Shown here: piece after piece, positions 57,178-64,000 of the stretch | Layout of the letters: every line of letters starts with the position of its first letter | Position numbering within the stretch: the stretch's first letter is position 1 | Assembly: GCF_017303295.1 (NCBI RefSeq) | Contig: NZ_JAFKOK010000003.1 | Coordinates: 309,366 to 373,365, forward strand | Direction: 5' to 3' | Source of the DNA: Rhodobacter sp. NTK016B | GTDB taxonomy: Bacteria > Pseudomonadota > Alphaproteobacteria > Rhodobacterales > Rhodobacteraceae | DNA: 64,000 bases | Made by a program: the position numbers and the translations under genes | The notes under the pieces: generated by a model | Databases searched by the model: none | What the model saw: the letters and a program-made list of their open reading frames with translations, nothing else | What the model was told of the DNA's origin: nothing

Positions 57178-58731
57178 TTAGAATTCACTGACAGGTTTGC
57201 GCTTCACTTCAACCAGTCGCGGACCTTTTCCACTGGCCACGATCAGCGGCAGGTCGCTTTCGGTCGCGCGGCTATAGGGCAGGCCCATCGCCTCGGCCAG
57301 GGCGCGCATATCTGGGGCGGAGGGCGTGCAGCCGACCACTTCCGCGCCGGCCTCTTTCATCGCCATCGCGATCTCGCCATAGCCTTCGTTGTTGAACACG
57401 ACGAAGGTGATATCGAGATCTTCGTCATGCGCGGTGCGAAGCTCGCCGGGATGGAACATCAGCCCGCCATCGCCTGTCAGGCAGACGACGCGCGCCGTCG
57501 GATCGGCCAGCGCGGCGCCCACGGCGGCGCCGATCCCATAGCCCAACGCGCCGTACCCGGTGGCGGCGTTGAACCAGCCGTTCGGGCGGTCATGGCTGTA
57601 GAACAGGTTGCCCGCATAGGCGATCTGCGTGGAATCGCCCACGAAGATCGCGTTCGGCACGGCGTCGCGCAGTGCGGAGAGCAGGCGGACCTCGTCCTGA
57701 TAATCCGCAGGCAGGGCCGCAAAGGCCGCTTTCCGCGCCGCCGCTGCCCGGGCAGGGCCATCCAGCGCGGGGGCCAGCGGGTGCAGCTTGGGCAGGATCT
57801 CTTTCGCGTCGGCCTGCAGCGTCAGCGCCGAGAAATGCCGCGCCAGCTGTGCGCCGTCGATATCGATGCGGATCATCCCCGACAAGGCTGGCAGCTGGCC
57901 ATTCACGAACATGTCGTAATCGGTCGGGCCCAGTTCAGAGCCCACGACAAGCAGCTGGTCGGACTCGCGGATCAGGTCGCGTACCGGATCAAGGCTGGGC
58001 GAAGCGGGAACCGCGAGCGGATGGTTATGCATCAGACCGCGCGCATTGGTCGTCAGCACCACGGGCGCGCCCATCGCCTCGGCCAGTGCGGTCAGTTCGG
58101 GGCCCGCATCGCGACACCCGCCGCCGGCCAGAATCAGCGGCTTGCGCGACAGGCGCAGCCGGGCCTTGGCCTTGGCGGGATCGGGCTGCGGCGCGCCGGG
58201 CTTGGCCAGCGCCACGGCGGGCGGCGAGGGGACATTCATCAGATCGAGCGGGATCTCGACATGAACAGGCCCGCGTCGACCGGTGGTCAGCGCGCGGCCC
58301 GCATGGGCCAGCATGCCGGGCAGGGCATGCGGGTCTTCCAGATGCAATGCAGGGCCGACGATGCGGGTGATGGCGCGCTGATCGGGCAATTCGTGCAGAT
58401 GGCCCAGACCCTTGCCCAGCGTATCGCGGCGATTGACGCCTGAGATGACCAGCAACGGCACGGAATCCGCCCGCGCCTGTGCCATCGGCGTCAGCGCGTT
58501 GGTGACGCCGGGACCAGTGATAACCAGCGCCACGCCGAAATGACCCGAAACGCGGGCATAGCCGTCGGCCATAAAACCGGCGCTGGCTTCGTGGCGGGGG
58601 GTGACGTGGCGGATGCCCGCGCCGGGAAGGGCGCGGTACAATTCGATCGTGTGGACGCCCGGGATCCCGAAGATCACCTCGACGCCTTCGGTTTTCAGCC
58701 AGTCAACAAGGGTTTGTGCGACAGTCTTCAT
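57178..58731 (-). CDS. ThDP-dependent decarboxylase, 5-guanidino-2-oxopentanoate decarboxylase-like
   Basis: 517 residues of the acetolactate-synthase superfamily. N-terminal Pyr domain with the catalytic Glu in TPRHEASAGFMADGYARVSG, a central domain, and a C-terminal PP domain with the ThDP motif GDGGLMFHPGELRTAHDEDLDITFVVFNN. The start KTVAQTLVDWLKTEGVEVIFGIPGVHTIELYRAL is close to AruI-type 2-ketoarginine decarboxylases as I remember them. It would convert 2-ketoarginine to 4-guanidinobutanal. ATG 58731 overlaps the aminotransferase stop (ATGA). The aminotransferase neighbour supports an arginine transaminase pathway. Substrate assignment is inference. Confidence 0.8.
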   Translation of the reverse strand: MKTVAQTLVDWLKTEGVEVIFGIPGVHTIELYRALPGAGIRHVTPRHEASAGFMADGYARVSGHFGVALVITGPGVTNALTPMAQARADSVPLLVISGVNRRDTLGKGLGHLHELPDQRAITRIVGPALHLEDPHALPGMLAHAGRALTTGRRGPVHVEIPLDLMNVPSPPAVALAKPGAPQPDPAKAKARLRLSRKPLILAGGGCRDAGPELTALAEAMGAPVVLTTNARGLMHNHPLAVPASPSLDPVRDLIRESDQLLVVGSELGPTDYDMFVNGQLPALSGMIRIDIDGAQLARHFSALTLQADAKEILPKLHPLAPALDGPARAAAARKAAFAALPADYQDEVRLLSALRDAVPNAIFVGDSTQIAYAGNLFYSHDRPNGWFNAATGYGALGYGIGAAVGAALADPTARVVCLTGDGGLMFHPGELRTAHDEDLDITFVVFNNEGYGEIAMAMKEAGAEVVGCTPSAPDMRALAEAMGLPYSRATESDLPLIVASGKGPRLVEVKRKPVSEF

Positions 58732-59906
58732 GCTGCCTTCTGCATTGCATAAGCAGCAATGCGGGCGCAAGCCTCCTCGGTATCTGCATCGGACGCATTC
58801 AGCGCCACGCGCAGCCAACCTTCGAGCGCCGCGCCGAAAGAGGCGCCCGGCATCATCGCCACGTCGGTCTCGGCCAGAACATCCATCGCGAAGGCCTGCG
58901 AATCGTTCGACAGGGCGCGAATATCGATCAGCGCGAACATGCCGGCTTCGGGGCAATGCACCTTCAGACCCGCCACGCCGTCGAGCCGCTCTTTCAGAAT
59001 GCGCGCGCGGCGGGCCATGCGCGCGGCCATGCCCTGCGCCAGAACCGGCTCGGCGGTCAGTGCCAGAGCGGTCATGTCGGCGATGAAGGGTTGCGAGCCG
59101 AAGAGCATCGTCTCCGACAGCGGCAGAGCGCGCGTGGTGAACTCGGCCGGACCGCAGGCCCAGCCCGAGCGGAAGCCCGGCGCGGCGTGGCTTTTGGAAA
59201 TCGACGAGGTGACGATTGTGCGGTGCTCGAAAGCCGGATCGGCGAGCGCCGAGGTGAACGGGCGCCCGTCATGCGTCAGATCGCCGTAGACCTCGTCCGA
59301 GACGATCCAAAGATCGTGCTCCTCGGCCAAGGCCCCCAGCGCCGAGAGATCCTCGGGCGACAGGATCGCGCCGGTCGGGTTGTGCGGCGTGTTGAGAAAG
59401 ATCACCCGGCTTTTCGGCGTGATGTGTTTCGCGACATCGGCCGCTTGCAGCCGGAACCCGTGTTCTGGGTCCAGCGCGACCGGAACCGGCACCGCGCCCG
59501 AGGCGCGGATCAGCCCTTCATAGGTTGCGTACATCGGGTCGCCCACCAGCACTTCGCAACCCGCTTCGCACAGGCTGCGGAACACCAGATAAAGCGAGGT
59601 CTGCGTCCCCGGAAGGCACAAGAACCGGTCATGACCAAAGCTGCGGCCCAGTCGCGCGCTGTAGCGCGCCGACAGCGCATCGAGCAGCGCGGATTCGCCG
59701 CGCCCGTTGGAATATCCGGTGCGTCCGGCCCGCATCGCGGCGCAGGCGCTGTCGATCAGCTCTTCGGGCGTGTCGACATCGGGCTCGCCGATGGTCAGGT
59801 TGATGACGCGGGCCCCGGCCTTGATCCGCGCCGAGGCGGCGTTGCTGAGAACCCATTTGTCCGAGCCAAGGCCGGCAAGCTGTTGAGTGACCGCGGCGTA
59901 TTTCAT
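58728..59906 (-). CDS. class I/II PLP aminotransferase, probable arginine transaminase
   Basis: 392 residues. PLP fold: INLTIGEPDVDTPEELI, NTPHNPTGAILS, VSDEVYGDLTHDG and the lysine motif SSISKSHAAPGFRSGWACGP. It resembles AruH-type arginine:pyruvate transaminases in size and in its pairing with the decarboxylase next door, which together would form the two first steps of the arginine transaminase pathway. Other basic amino acids could be the substrate. It overlaps the decarboxylase by 4 bp and starts 1 bp after the TetR gene. Confidence 0.82.
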   Translation of the reverse strand: MKYAAVTQQLAGLGSDKWVLSNAASARIKAGARVINLTIGEPDVDTPEELIDSACAAMRAGRTGYSNGRGESALLDALSARYSARLGRSFGHDRFLCLPGTQTSLYLVFRSLCEAGCEVLVGDPMYATYEGLIRASGAVPVPVALDPEHGFRLQAADVAKHITPKSRVIFLNTPHNPTGAILSPEDLSALGALAEEHDLWIVSDEVYGDLTHDGRPFTSALADPAFEHRTIVTSSISKSHAAPGFRSGWACGPAEFTTRALPLSETMLFGSQPFIADMTALALTAEPVLAQGMAARMARRARILKERLDGVAGLKVHCPEAGMFALIDIRALSNDSQAFAMDVLAETDVAMMPGASFGAALEGWLRVALNASDADTEEACARIAAYAMQKAA

Positions 59907-59907
59907 G

Positions 59908-60534
59908 TCAAACCTCTGGCAGATCGAGTGAGAGAAGCCGCGAGAAAGCCTTGATCGCGATGGATCTCAGCTCGCCCGAGGCAAACTGGTCGGGCAGGGC
60001 GCCGGCTTCGACCCACAACCCGTCGAGAAGCGCGTTGCAGGCGATGGCAAGGCTTCTGGTGTCTTCGGTATCGCGTCCGGCACTGCGCAACGCATCGGAC
60101 AGCATCGTCTCAAGCCGGTCGCGAAACCCGAGATAGGTGGACAGATGCACCGCACGCATCGCGGCGTCGCGGGGCACCAGCTGCATCGATGCGGCCCACA
60201 GGGCGACCGCGCGCGTATCGGTCACCGGGGGCGACACCGCGTTGCCGATGAACGCGGCCAGCCGGGCCAGCGGGTCGTCGGGCAGATCGTCGACGTTGCC
60301 CATGCTGGCCTCGGTCAGGCCGGTCATCAGCGTTTCATGCGCGGCGGCGACCAGCTCTTCCTTGGTGGCGAAATAGTGTCGGATCAGGCCCGGCGTGACG
60401 CCCGCGCGCGTGGCGATGGCGCGCACGGTGGCGGCCTGCGGGCCGCCCTCGGCGATCAGGTCCAGCGTCGCCTCGATCAGCGCGCTGCGTCGTGTTTCTT
60501 CGCCGACGCGCTGAAAGGGGCGACGGGTCGTCAT
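59908..60534 (-). CDS. TetR family regulator of the guanidino operon
   Basis: 208 residues. N-terminal HTH: RRSALIEATLDLIAEGGPQAATVRAIATRAGVTPGLIRHYFATKEELVAAAHE, followed by a BetI-like ligand domain (VALWAASMQLVPRDAAMRAVHLSTYLGFRDRLETML). The ATG overlaps the amidinohydrolase stop (ATGA), so the regulator is produced with the enzymes and probably represses its own operon. The palindrome at 61426-61447 is the likely operator. The open frame extends upstream, but the sequence there is shadow. Confidence 0.88.
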   Translation of the reverse strand: MTTRRPFQRVGEETRRSALIEATLDLIAEGGPQAATVRAIATRAGVTPGLIRHYFATKEELVAAAHETLMTGLTEASMGNVDDLPDDPLARLAAFIGNAVSPPVTDTRAVALWAASMQLVPRDAAMRAVHLSTYLGFRDRLETMLSDALRSAGRDTEDTRSLAIACNALLDGLWVEAGALPDQFASGELRSIAIKAFSRLLSLDLPEV

Positions 60535-61409
60535 GCGAGTTCGGCGCGCAGTACGGGCCGCGTCAGGCAGGTGGGGCCGCCTTCGCAGGCGATGCACAGC
60601 GCGTCGCCTTCGAAGACCTGCACCCGGCAGCCAGCGCCTTCCATCAGCGCGCGGGTTTTCGGGAAGCCATCGACCATCACAACGTCCTGCGGCTTGAGCA
60701 TCAGCACGTTCAGGTTCAGCCCGCCCGAGGCCAGAAATTCGTCTTCCGGCGCGTGCAGCAGGGTCCAGCCGCGCGCGGTCAGATCGGCCCACATCGCGTA
60801 GGGCAAGAGCGGCGCATGGATCAGTCCCATTTTCGGCGCCAGCGGCGAGATCAGCGACATCAGGTGCAGGCAGGCCTCGGGGCCGGTCCAATAGGGCAGG
60901 TCATAGGCCACGACCGTATAGCCATGCGGTTCCAGAATCGCCCGCACCGCGTCGATCCCCGCCTGATTCGACCGCGCGCCGCGACCGATGGCCAGCGTGG
61001 TTTCGTCGATCCAGACGCAATCGCCCGATTCGACGCTCTGATCGCCCTGCAAACGGCCCAGAACCGGCACGCCAAGCGCCTCGTAGGCGGCGACATGCAG
61101 GTCCGGCTCGCCCCGGCGCAGCGGCTTGCCCATATTCAGCACAACCGCGCCTTTCGCGGTGACGAAGGACGGGTCCTGTACGAAAACCGCATCTGACATC
61201 GCGTCATCCTGTGACGGAATCCAGTGGATTTTCGCCCCGGAAGCGGCGACGATACCCGCAAGTTCGGCGTGCTGTGCCTCGGCGCGCCGGGGATCAAAGC
61301 CCGGACCGTAATGCCATTCAGCCGGATCGGCGGCGGCCATGGCAGGGCCAGGCGCCCGCATCATCACGCGGGCGAGGGGTTTCGAGCGATCTTCGGCACC
61401 AAAGGGCAT
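60531..61409 (-). CDS. DDAH-family amidinohydrolase
   Basis: 292 residues of the dimethylarginine dimethylaminohydrolase/amidinotransferase superfamily. Visible: DAVFVQDPSFV, ESGDCVWID, GRGARSNQAGID, the His motif PEACLHLMSLI and the terminal catalytic Cys in EGGPTCLTRPVL (C281), which suggest an active hydrolase of methylarginine or another guanidino compound, giving citrulline and an amine or ammonia. It is the first gene of the four-gene operon. Which guanidino substrate is used cannot be told from sequence. Confidence 0.85.
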   Translation of the reverse strand: MPFGAEDRSKPLARVMMRAPGPAMAAADPAEWHYGPGFDPRRAEAQHAELAGIVAASGAKIHWIPSQDDAMSDAVFVQDPSFVTAKGAVVLNMGKPLRRGEPDLHVAAYEALGVPVLGRLQGDQSVESGDCVWIDETTLAIGRGARSNQAGIDAVRAILEPHGYTVVAYDLPYWTGPEACLHLMSLISPLAPKMGLIHAPLLPYAMWADLTARGWTLLHAPEDEFLASGGLNLNVLMLKPQDVVMVDGFPKTRALMEGAGCRVQVFEGDALCIACEGGPTCLTRPVLRAELA

Positions 61410-61425
61410 GTTCTCACCGGGTAGC

Positions 61426-61447
61426 TAATTATACGCTTGCATAATTA
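61426..61447. promoter_or_regulatory. candidate TetR operator
   Basis: A perfect inverted repeat with arms TAATTAT (61426-61432) and ATAATTA (61441-61447) and an 8-nt spacer. It lies 16 bp upstream of the amidinohydrolase start and 74 bp before the binding-protein gene, in the promoter region of both divergent operons. This is the natural place for the operon's TetR protein to act. Confidence 0.5.
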
Positions 61448-61521
61448 CGAAGGCTTTGGCCTTCTACAAGAACAAACTCACCACGGGCGCGACGAACAGC
61501 GCCGTATCGACAGGAGTCACG

Positions 61522-62292
61522 ATGAAAACCTTCTTCCTCGCCACCACCGCCGCTGCCGCGCTGATCGCGTCGACCGCCGGCGCGCAGGAAACCGTCCGCG
61601 TGGGCATCGCCGCCGAGCCCTATCCGCCCTTCACCTCGCCCGACGCCGCCGGCAACTGGGTCGGCTGGGAAATCGAAATCATCAACGCGGTCTGCGACGC
61701 GGCCGAGATGACCTGCGAAATCACCCCGACAGCTTGGGATGGCATCATCCCCGCGCTGCTTTCGGGCCGGATCGACGCTATCATGGCGTCTATGTCGATC
61801 ACCGCAGACCGCCTGCAGACGATCGATTTCTCGGATCCCTACTACAACACGCCCACCGTCATCGTCGCCCAGAACGGCGTCGAGATGGAGCCAACGCCCG
61901 AAGGTCTCGCCGGTATGATCCTCGGCGTGCAGGTCTCGACCATCCACCAGACCTATGCCCAGCAGTATTTCGAGGGCGAGACCGAACTGCGCACCTACCA
62001 GACGCAGGACGAAGCCAATCAGGACCTCGCCTCGGGACGTATCGACGCCGTGCAGGCCGACAGCCTGGCGATGGAAGATTTCCTGAACTCGGATGCGGGC
62101 GCCTGCTGTCACCTTGTCGGCGCCGTCGCGCATGACGAGGCGATCCTCGGCTCGGGCGTCGGCGTGGGCCTGCGCAAGGGCGAAGACGAACTGCGCGACC
62201 AGTTCAACGCCGGTATCGCCGCGATCCTCGAAGACGGAACCTATGACGAGATCACGTCGCGGTATTTCCAGACCTCGATCTACGGCAACTGA
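61522..62292 (+). CDS. polar amino-acid ABC transporter substrate-binding protein
   Basis: 256 residues. Signal peptide MKTFFLATTAAAALIASTAGA, then the SBP_bac_3 domain: VRVGIAAEPYPPFTSPDAAGNWVGWEIEI, WDGIIPALLSGRIDAIMASMSITADRLQTIDFSDPYY and a C-terminal DGTYDEITSRYF. This family includes the arginine, lysine, ornithine and histidine binding proteins. ATG 61522 has AGGAG 5 bp upstream; the earlier frame is hydrophilic. Divergent from the guanidino operon, so it probably imports arginine or a methylated/guanidino analogue. Confidence 0.92.
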   Translation: MKTFFLATTAAAALIASTAGAQETVRVGIAAEPYPPFTSPDAAGNWVGWEIEIINAVCDAAEMTCEITPTAWDGIIPALLSGRIDAIMASMSITADRLQTIDFSDPYYNTPTVIVAQNGVEMEPTPEGLAGMILGVQVSTIHQTYAQQYFEGETELRTYQTQDEANQDLASGRIDAVQADSLAMEDFLNSDAGACCHLVGAVAHDEAILGSGVGVGLRKGEDELRDQFNAGIAAILEDGTYDEITSRYFQTSIYGN

Positions 62293-62295
62293 TCC

Positions 62296-63045
62296 TTGCT
62301 TGACTGGTTGTACTCTGTGTGGCCGGGGCTTGAAGCCTCGGTCACGCTGCTGTCTCTCGAACCGCCGGGCTGGGGCGCCAACCTGCTGCGCGGCGCGCTC
62401 AATTCGCTGATCATCGCTTTGGGGGCTTTCGGGCTCGGGGGCGCGATCGGTATTTTCGGCGCGCTCGGCAAACTGGGCGGCGGACCGGTGACGCGCGATC
62501 TGCTGGCGGTCTACACCACGATCGTGCGCGCCGTGCCGGAACTCATCCTGATCCTGATCCTGTATTACGCGGGCACCGACCTGCTGAACCAGTTCCTGCG
62601 CCTTCTGGGCCAGCGCCCGATCGAGATTTCGGGCCTTGCCGCCGGGATTGGCGTGCTGGGGGTGGTGCAGGGCGCTTATGCGACCGAGGTTCTGCGCGGC
62701 GCCATCCAGTCCGTCCCGAGGGGGCAGCTTGAAGCCGCGCGCGCCTACGGCATGACCCGCGCGCAGACATTCCGGCGCGTGACCTTCCCGGCGATGCTGC
62801 CGCTGGCGCTGCCGGGGCTGTCGAACCTGTGGCTCATCGCCACCAAGGATACGGCGCTTCTGGCCATCGTCGGTTTCTCGGAACTGACGCTGGAAACCCG
62901 GCAGGCGGCGGGCGCCACGCGGGCCTATTTCACTTTCTTCCTTGCGGCGGGGGCGATCTATCTGCTGATGACGCTGGTGTCGGGGCGGATCTTCAACCGG
63001 ATCGAAGCGCATTACCGGCGCGGTCAGGCGGGGGCCCGGGCATGA
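62296..63045 (+). CDS. amino-acid ABC transporter permease
   Basis: 249 residues with several membrane helices and the BPD_transp_1 EAA motif QLEAARAYGMTRAQTFRRVTFPAMLPLALPG. It begins with a TTG at 62296, three bases after the upstream stop, giving LLDWLYSVW; no better ATG or ribosome site exists, so coupling to the binding protein is likely. It belongs to the HisM/HisQ type and pairs with the next gene. Confidence 0.9.
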   Translation: MLDWLYSVWPGLEASVTLLSLEPPGWGANLLRGALNSLIIALGAFGLGGAIGIFGALGKLGGGPVTRDLLAVYTTIVRAVPELILILILYYAGTDLLNQFLRLLGQRPIEISGLAAGIGVLGVVQGAYATEVLRGAIQSVPRGQLEAARAYGMTRAQTFRRVTFPAMLPLALPGLSNLWLIATKDTALLAIVGFSELTLETRQAAGATRAYFTFFLAAGAIYLLMTLVSGRIFNRIEAHYRRGQAGARA

Positions 63046-63055
63046 GGGACGCAGC

Positions 63056-63829
63056 ATGAGAGAATGGCTCAAACCCCACCGGATCGGGCTCTTGGCCGTC
63101 GCGCTGGCGCTGGCCGTCTGGGCGGGCGTGTCGATGCGCTGGGACTGGATCCCGCGCTACGCAGAGCTGGGGATGGACGGGCTCTGGCGCACGTTATGGC
63201 TGCTGGGTGTGTCGATCCTGATCGGGTCGGCCATGGCGGTGCCGCTGGGGCTCGCGCAGGCATCGGGGCCGGCATGGCTGGCCGCGCCCGCGCGCTGGTT
63301 CTGCACGGTGATCCGCGGCACGCCGCTGCTACTGCAGATCTGGCTGATCTATTACGGGCTGGGCTCGCTCTTCCCGCAATATCCGTGGATCCGCCAATCC
63401 GAACTCTGGCCCTATCTGCGGCAGGGCTGGCCCTTCGCGCTGCTGGCCCTGTCCTTCAGCTTCGCGGGGTATGAGGGCGAGGTCATGCGCGGGGCGTTCA
63501 AATCCGTGCCGCATGGCCAGCTTGAAGCGGCGCGCGCCTATGGCTTCTCGCGCTTCGCGGTGTTCTGGCGGATCCAGTTGCCGCAAGCCATCGCGCGCGC
63601 CTTGCCGACCCTCGGGGGCGAGACGGTGCTGCAGCTGAAAGCCACGCCTCTGGTGGCGACGATCACCGTCATCGACATCTACGCGGTCGCCAGCCGCGTG
63701 CGGCAGGACACGTTCATCATCTACGAACCCCTCCTGCTGCTGGCGGTGATCTACATGGTCATCGCGGGGCTGATTGCGCTGGGATTCCGGCTGCTTGAAA
63801 ACCGTTTCACACGGGGGCTCGGCGTCTGA
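63056..63829 (+). CDS. amino-acid ABC transporter permease
   Basis: 257 residues. HisM/ArtM-type permease with EAA motif QLEAARAYGFSRFAVFWRIQLPQAIARALP and RGTPLLLQIWLIYYGLG. The spacing to the previous permease is 10 bp. No ATP-binding subunit follows before repeat A and the window end, so the ATPase is either beyond 64000 or shared with another system. Confidence 0.92.
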   Translation: MREWLKPHRIGLLAVALALAVWAGVSMRWDWIPRYAELGMDGLWRTLWLLGVSILIGSAMAVPLGLAQASGPAWLAAPARWFCTVIRGTPLLLQIWLIYYGLGSLFPQYPWIRQSELWPYLRQGWPFALLALSFSFAGYEGEVMRGAFKSVPHGQLEAARAYGFSRFAVFWRIQLPQAIARALPTLGGETVLQLKATPLVATITVIDIYAVASRVRQDTFIIYEPLLLLAVIYMVIAGLIALGFRLLENRFTRGLGV

Positions 63830-63871
63830 GCCGCGTTAGCCCGGCGCCTGGGCACAACGGAGAAACCCAGC

Positions 63872-63978
63872 GGGGGCTGTCTGCCCCCTCTGGACACCCC
63901 CGAGGATATTTCGAGAACAAAGATGCAGGGTTAACCGAAGCTTAATGCCCATCTTTAATCCGAAAATATCCTCGGGGG
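63872..63978. repeat. intergenic repeat A with inverted second half
   Basis: Hairpin GGGGGC/GCCCCC (63872-63888), then GGAC, CCCCCGAGGATATTT and AAAGATG (63925). The same tail appears inverted at 63950-63978, so 29-base arms can form a large imperfect stem-loop with a 24-nt loop. It follows the permease operon and may act as its terminator. The remaining 63979-64000 has no gene. Confidence 0.75.
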
Positions 63979-64000
63979 GTGAATTTGGCGAAGCCAAAGA

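Overview
The window is ordinary chromosomal DNA from a high-GC alphaproteobacterium. It most resembles Rhodobacterales (the Rhodobacter/Roseobacter group). This rests on the gene content (an SSS-domain histidine kinase, a ScfR-like regulator, accB/accC, xdhABC with a BMP-type transporter, a LdtR-like MarR protein, DUF2927), and on intergenic elements of a type I associate with that order (GC-rich hairpins followed by GAGGATATTT...AAAGATG). No rRNA, tRNA, insertion sequence, phage or CRISPR array was seen. The genus cannot be named from sequence reading alone.

Layout. 0-9.9 kb: a truncated histidine kinase coupled to a FIST sensor protein, a methyltransferase divergent from a LysR regulator, an aspartate aminotransferase, an HTH protein with SdhE, two secreted proteins sharing a duplicated domain, a MarR regulator, lipA and a peroxiredoxin. 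10-17 kb: a minus-strand group (DusA, DUF2927 lipoprotein, a 54-residue membrane protein, CoxE-like VWA protein), then hemE, an MBL-fold hydrolase, and an ArsR regulator fused to an ArsC-like domain that has lost its catalytic residues. 17-20 kb: an isolated tadE/tadG pair and an AhpD-like protein behind an FNR-type box. 20-29.4 kb: one long minus-strand operon joining xanthine dehydrogenase (xdhABC) to a BMP/BPD_transp_2 ABC importer, which implies uptake and oxidation of purines or nucleosides.

29.6-39 kb: dnaE overlapping a crotonase gene, then eda, an unusually long intergenic region with DnaA boxes, a PIN protein, an RlmI-like methyltransferase, a 51-residue protein and edd. eda and edd are the two Entner-Doudoroff enzymes. 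They lie about 3 kb apart and carry the same operator-like motif at the same distance from their start codons. 39-48 kb: a LuxR-type regulator fused to an alpha/beta-hydrolase lacking the nucleophilic serine, an EEP nuclease/phospholipase-D pair, aat, accC-accB and a ScfR-like regulator. 48-57 kb: an orphan receiver protein, a two-helix membrane protein and an SSS-type histidine kinase as a coupled set, then ccmF, ccmH, a PaaG-like hydratase, clpP and clpX.

57-64 kb: a four-gene overlapping operon (DDAH-family amidinohydrolase, TetR, aminotransferase, ThDP-dependent decarboxylase of the 2-ketoarginine type). It is divergent from a polar amino-acid ABC importer (binding protein plus two permeases, no ATPase in the window), with a palindromic operator candidate between them. 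Together they look like a guanidino-compound (arginine or methylarginine) uptake and breakdown locus. I judge the most novel leads to be the two regulators built on dead enzyme folds, the shared eda/edd operator, the DnaA-box region, and this guanidino locus.
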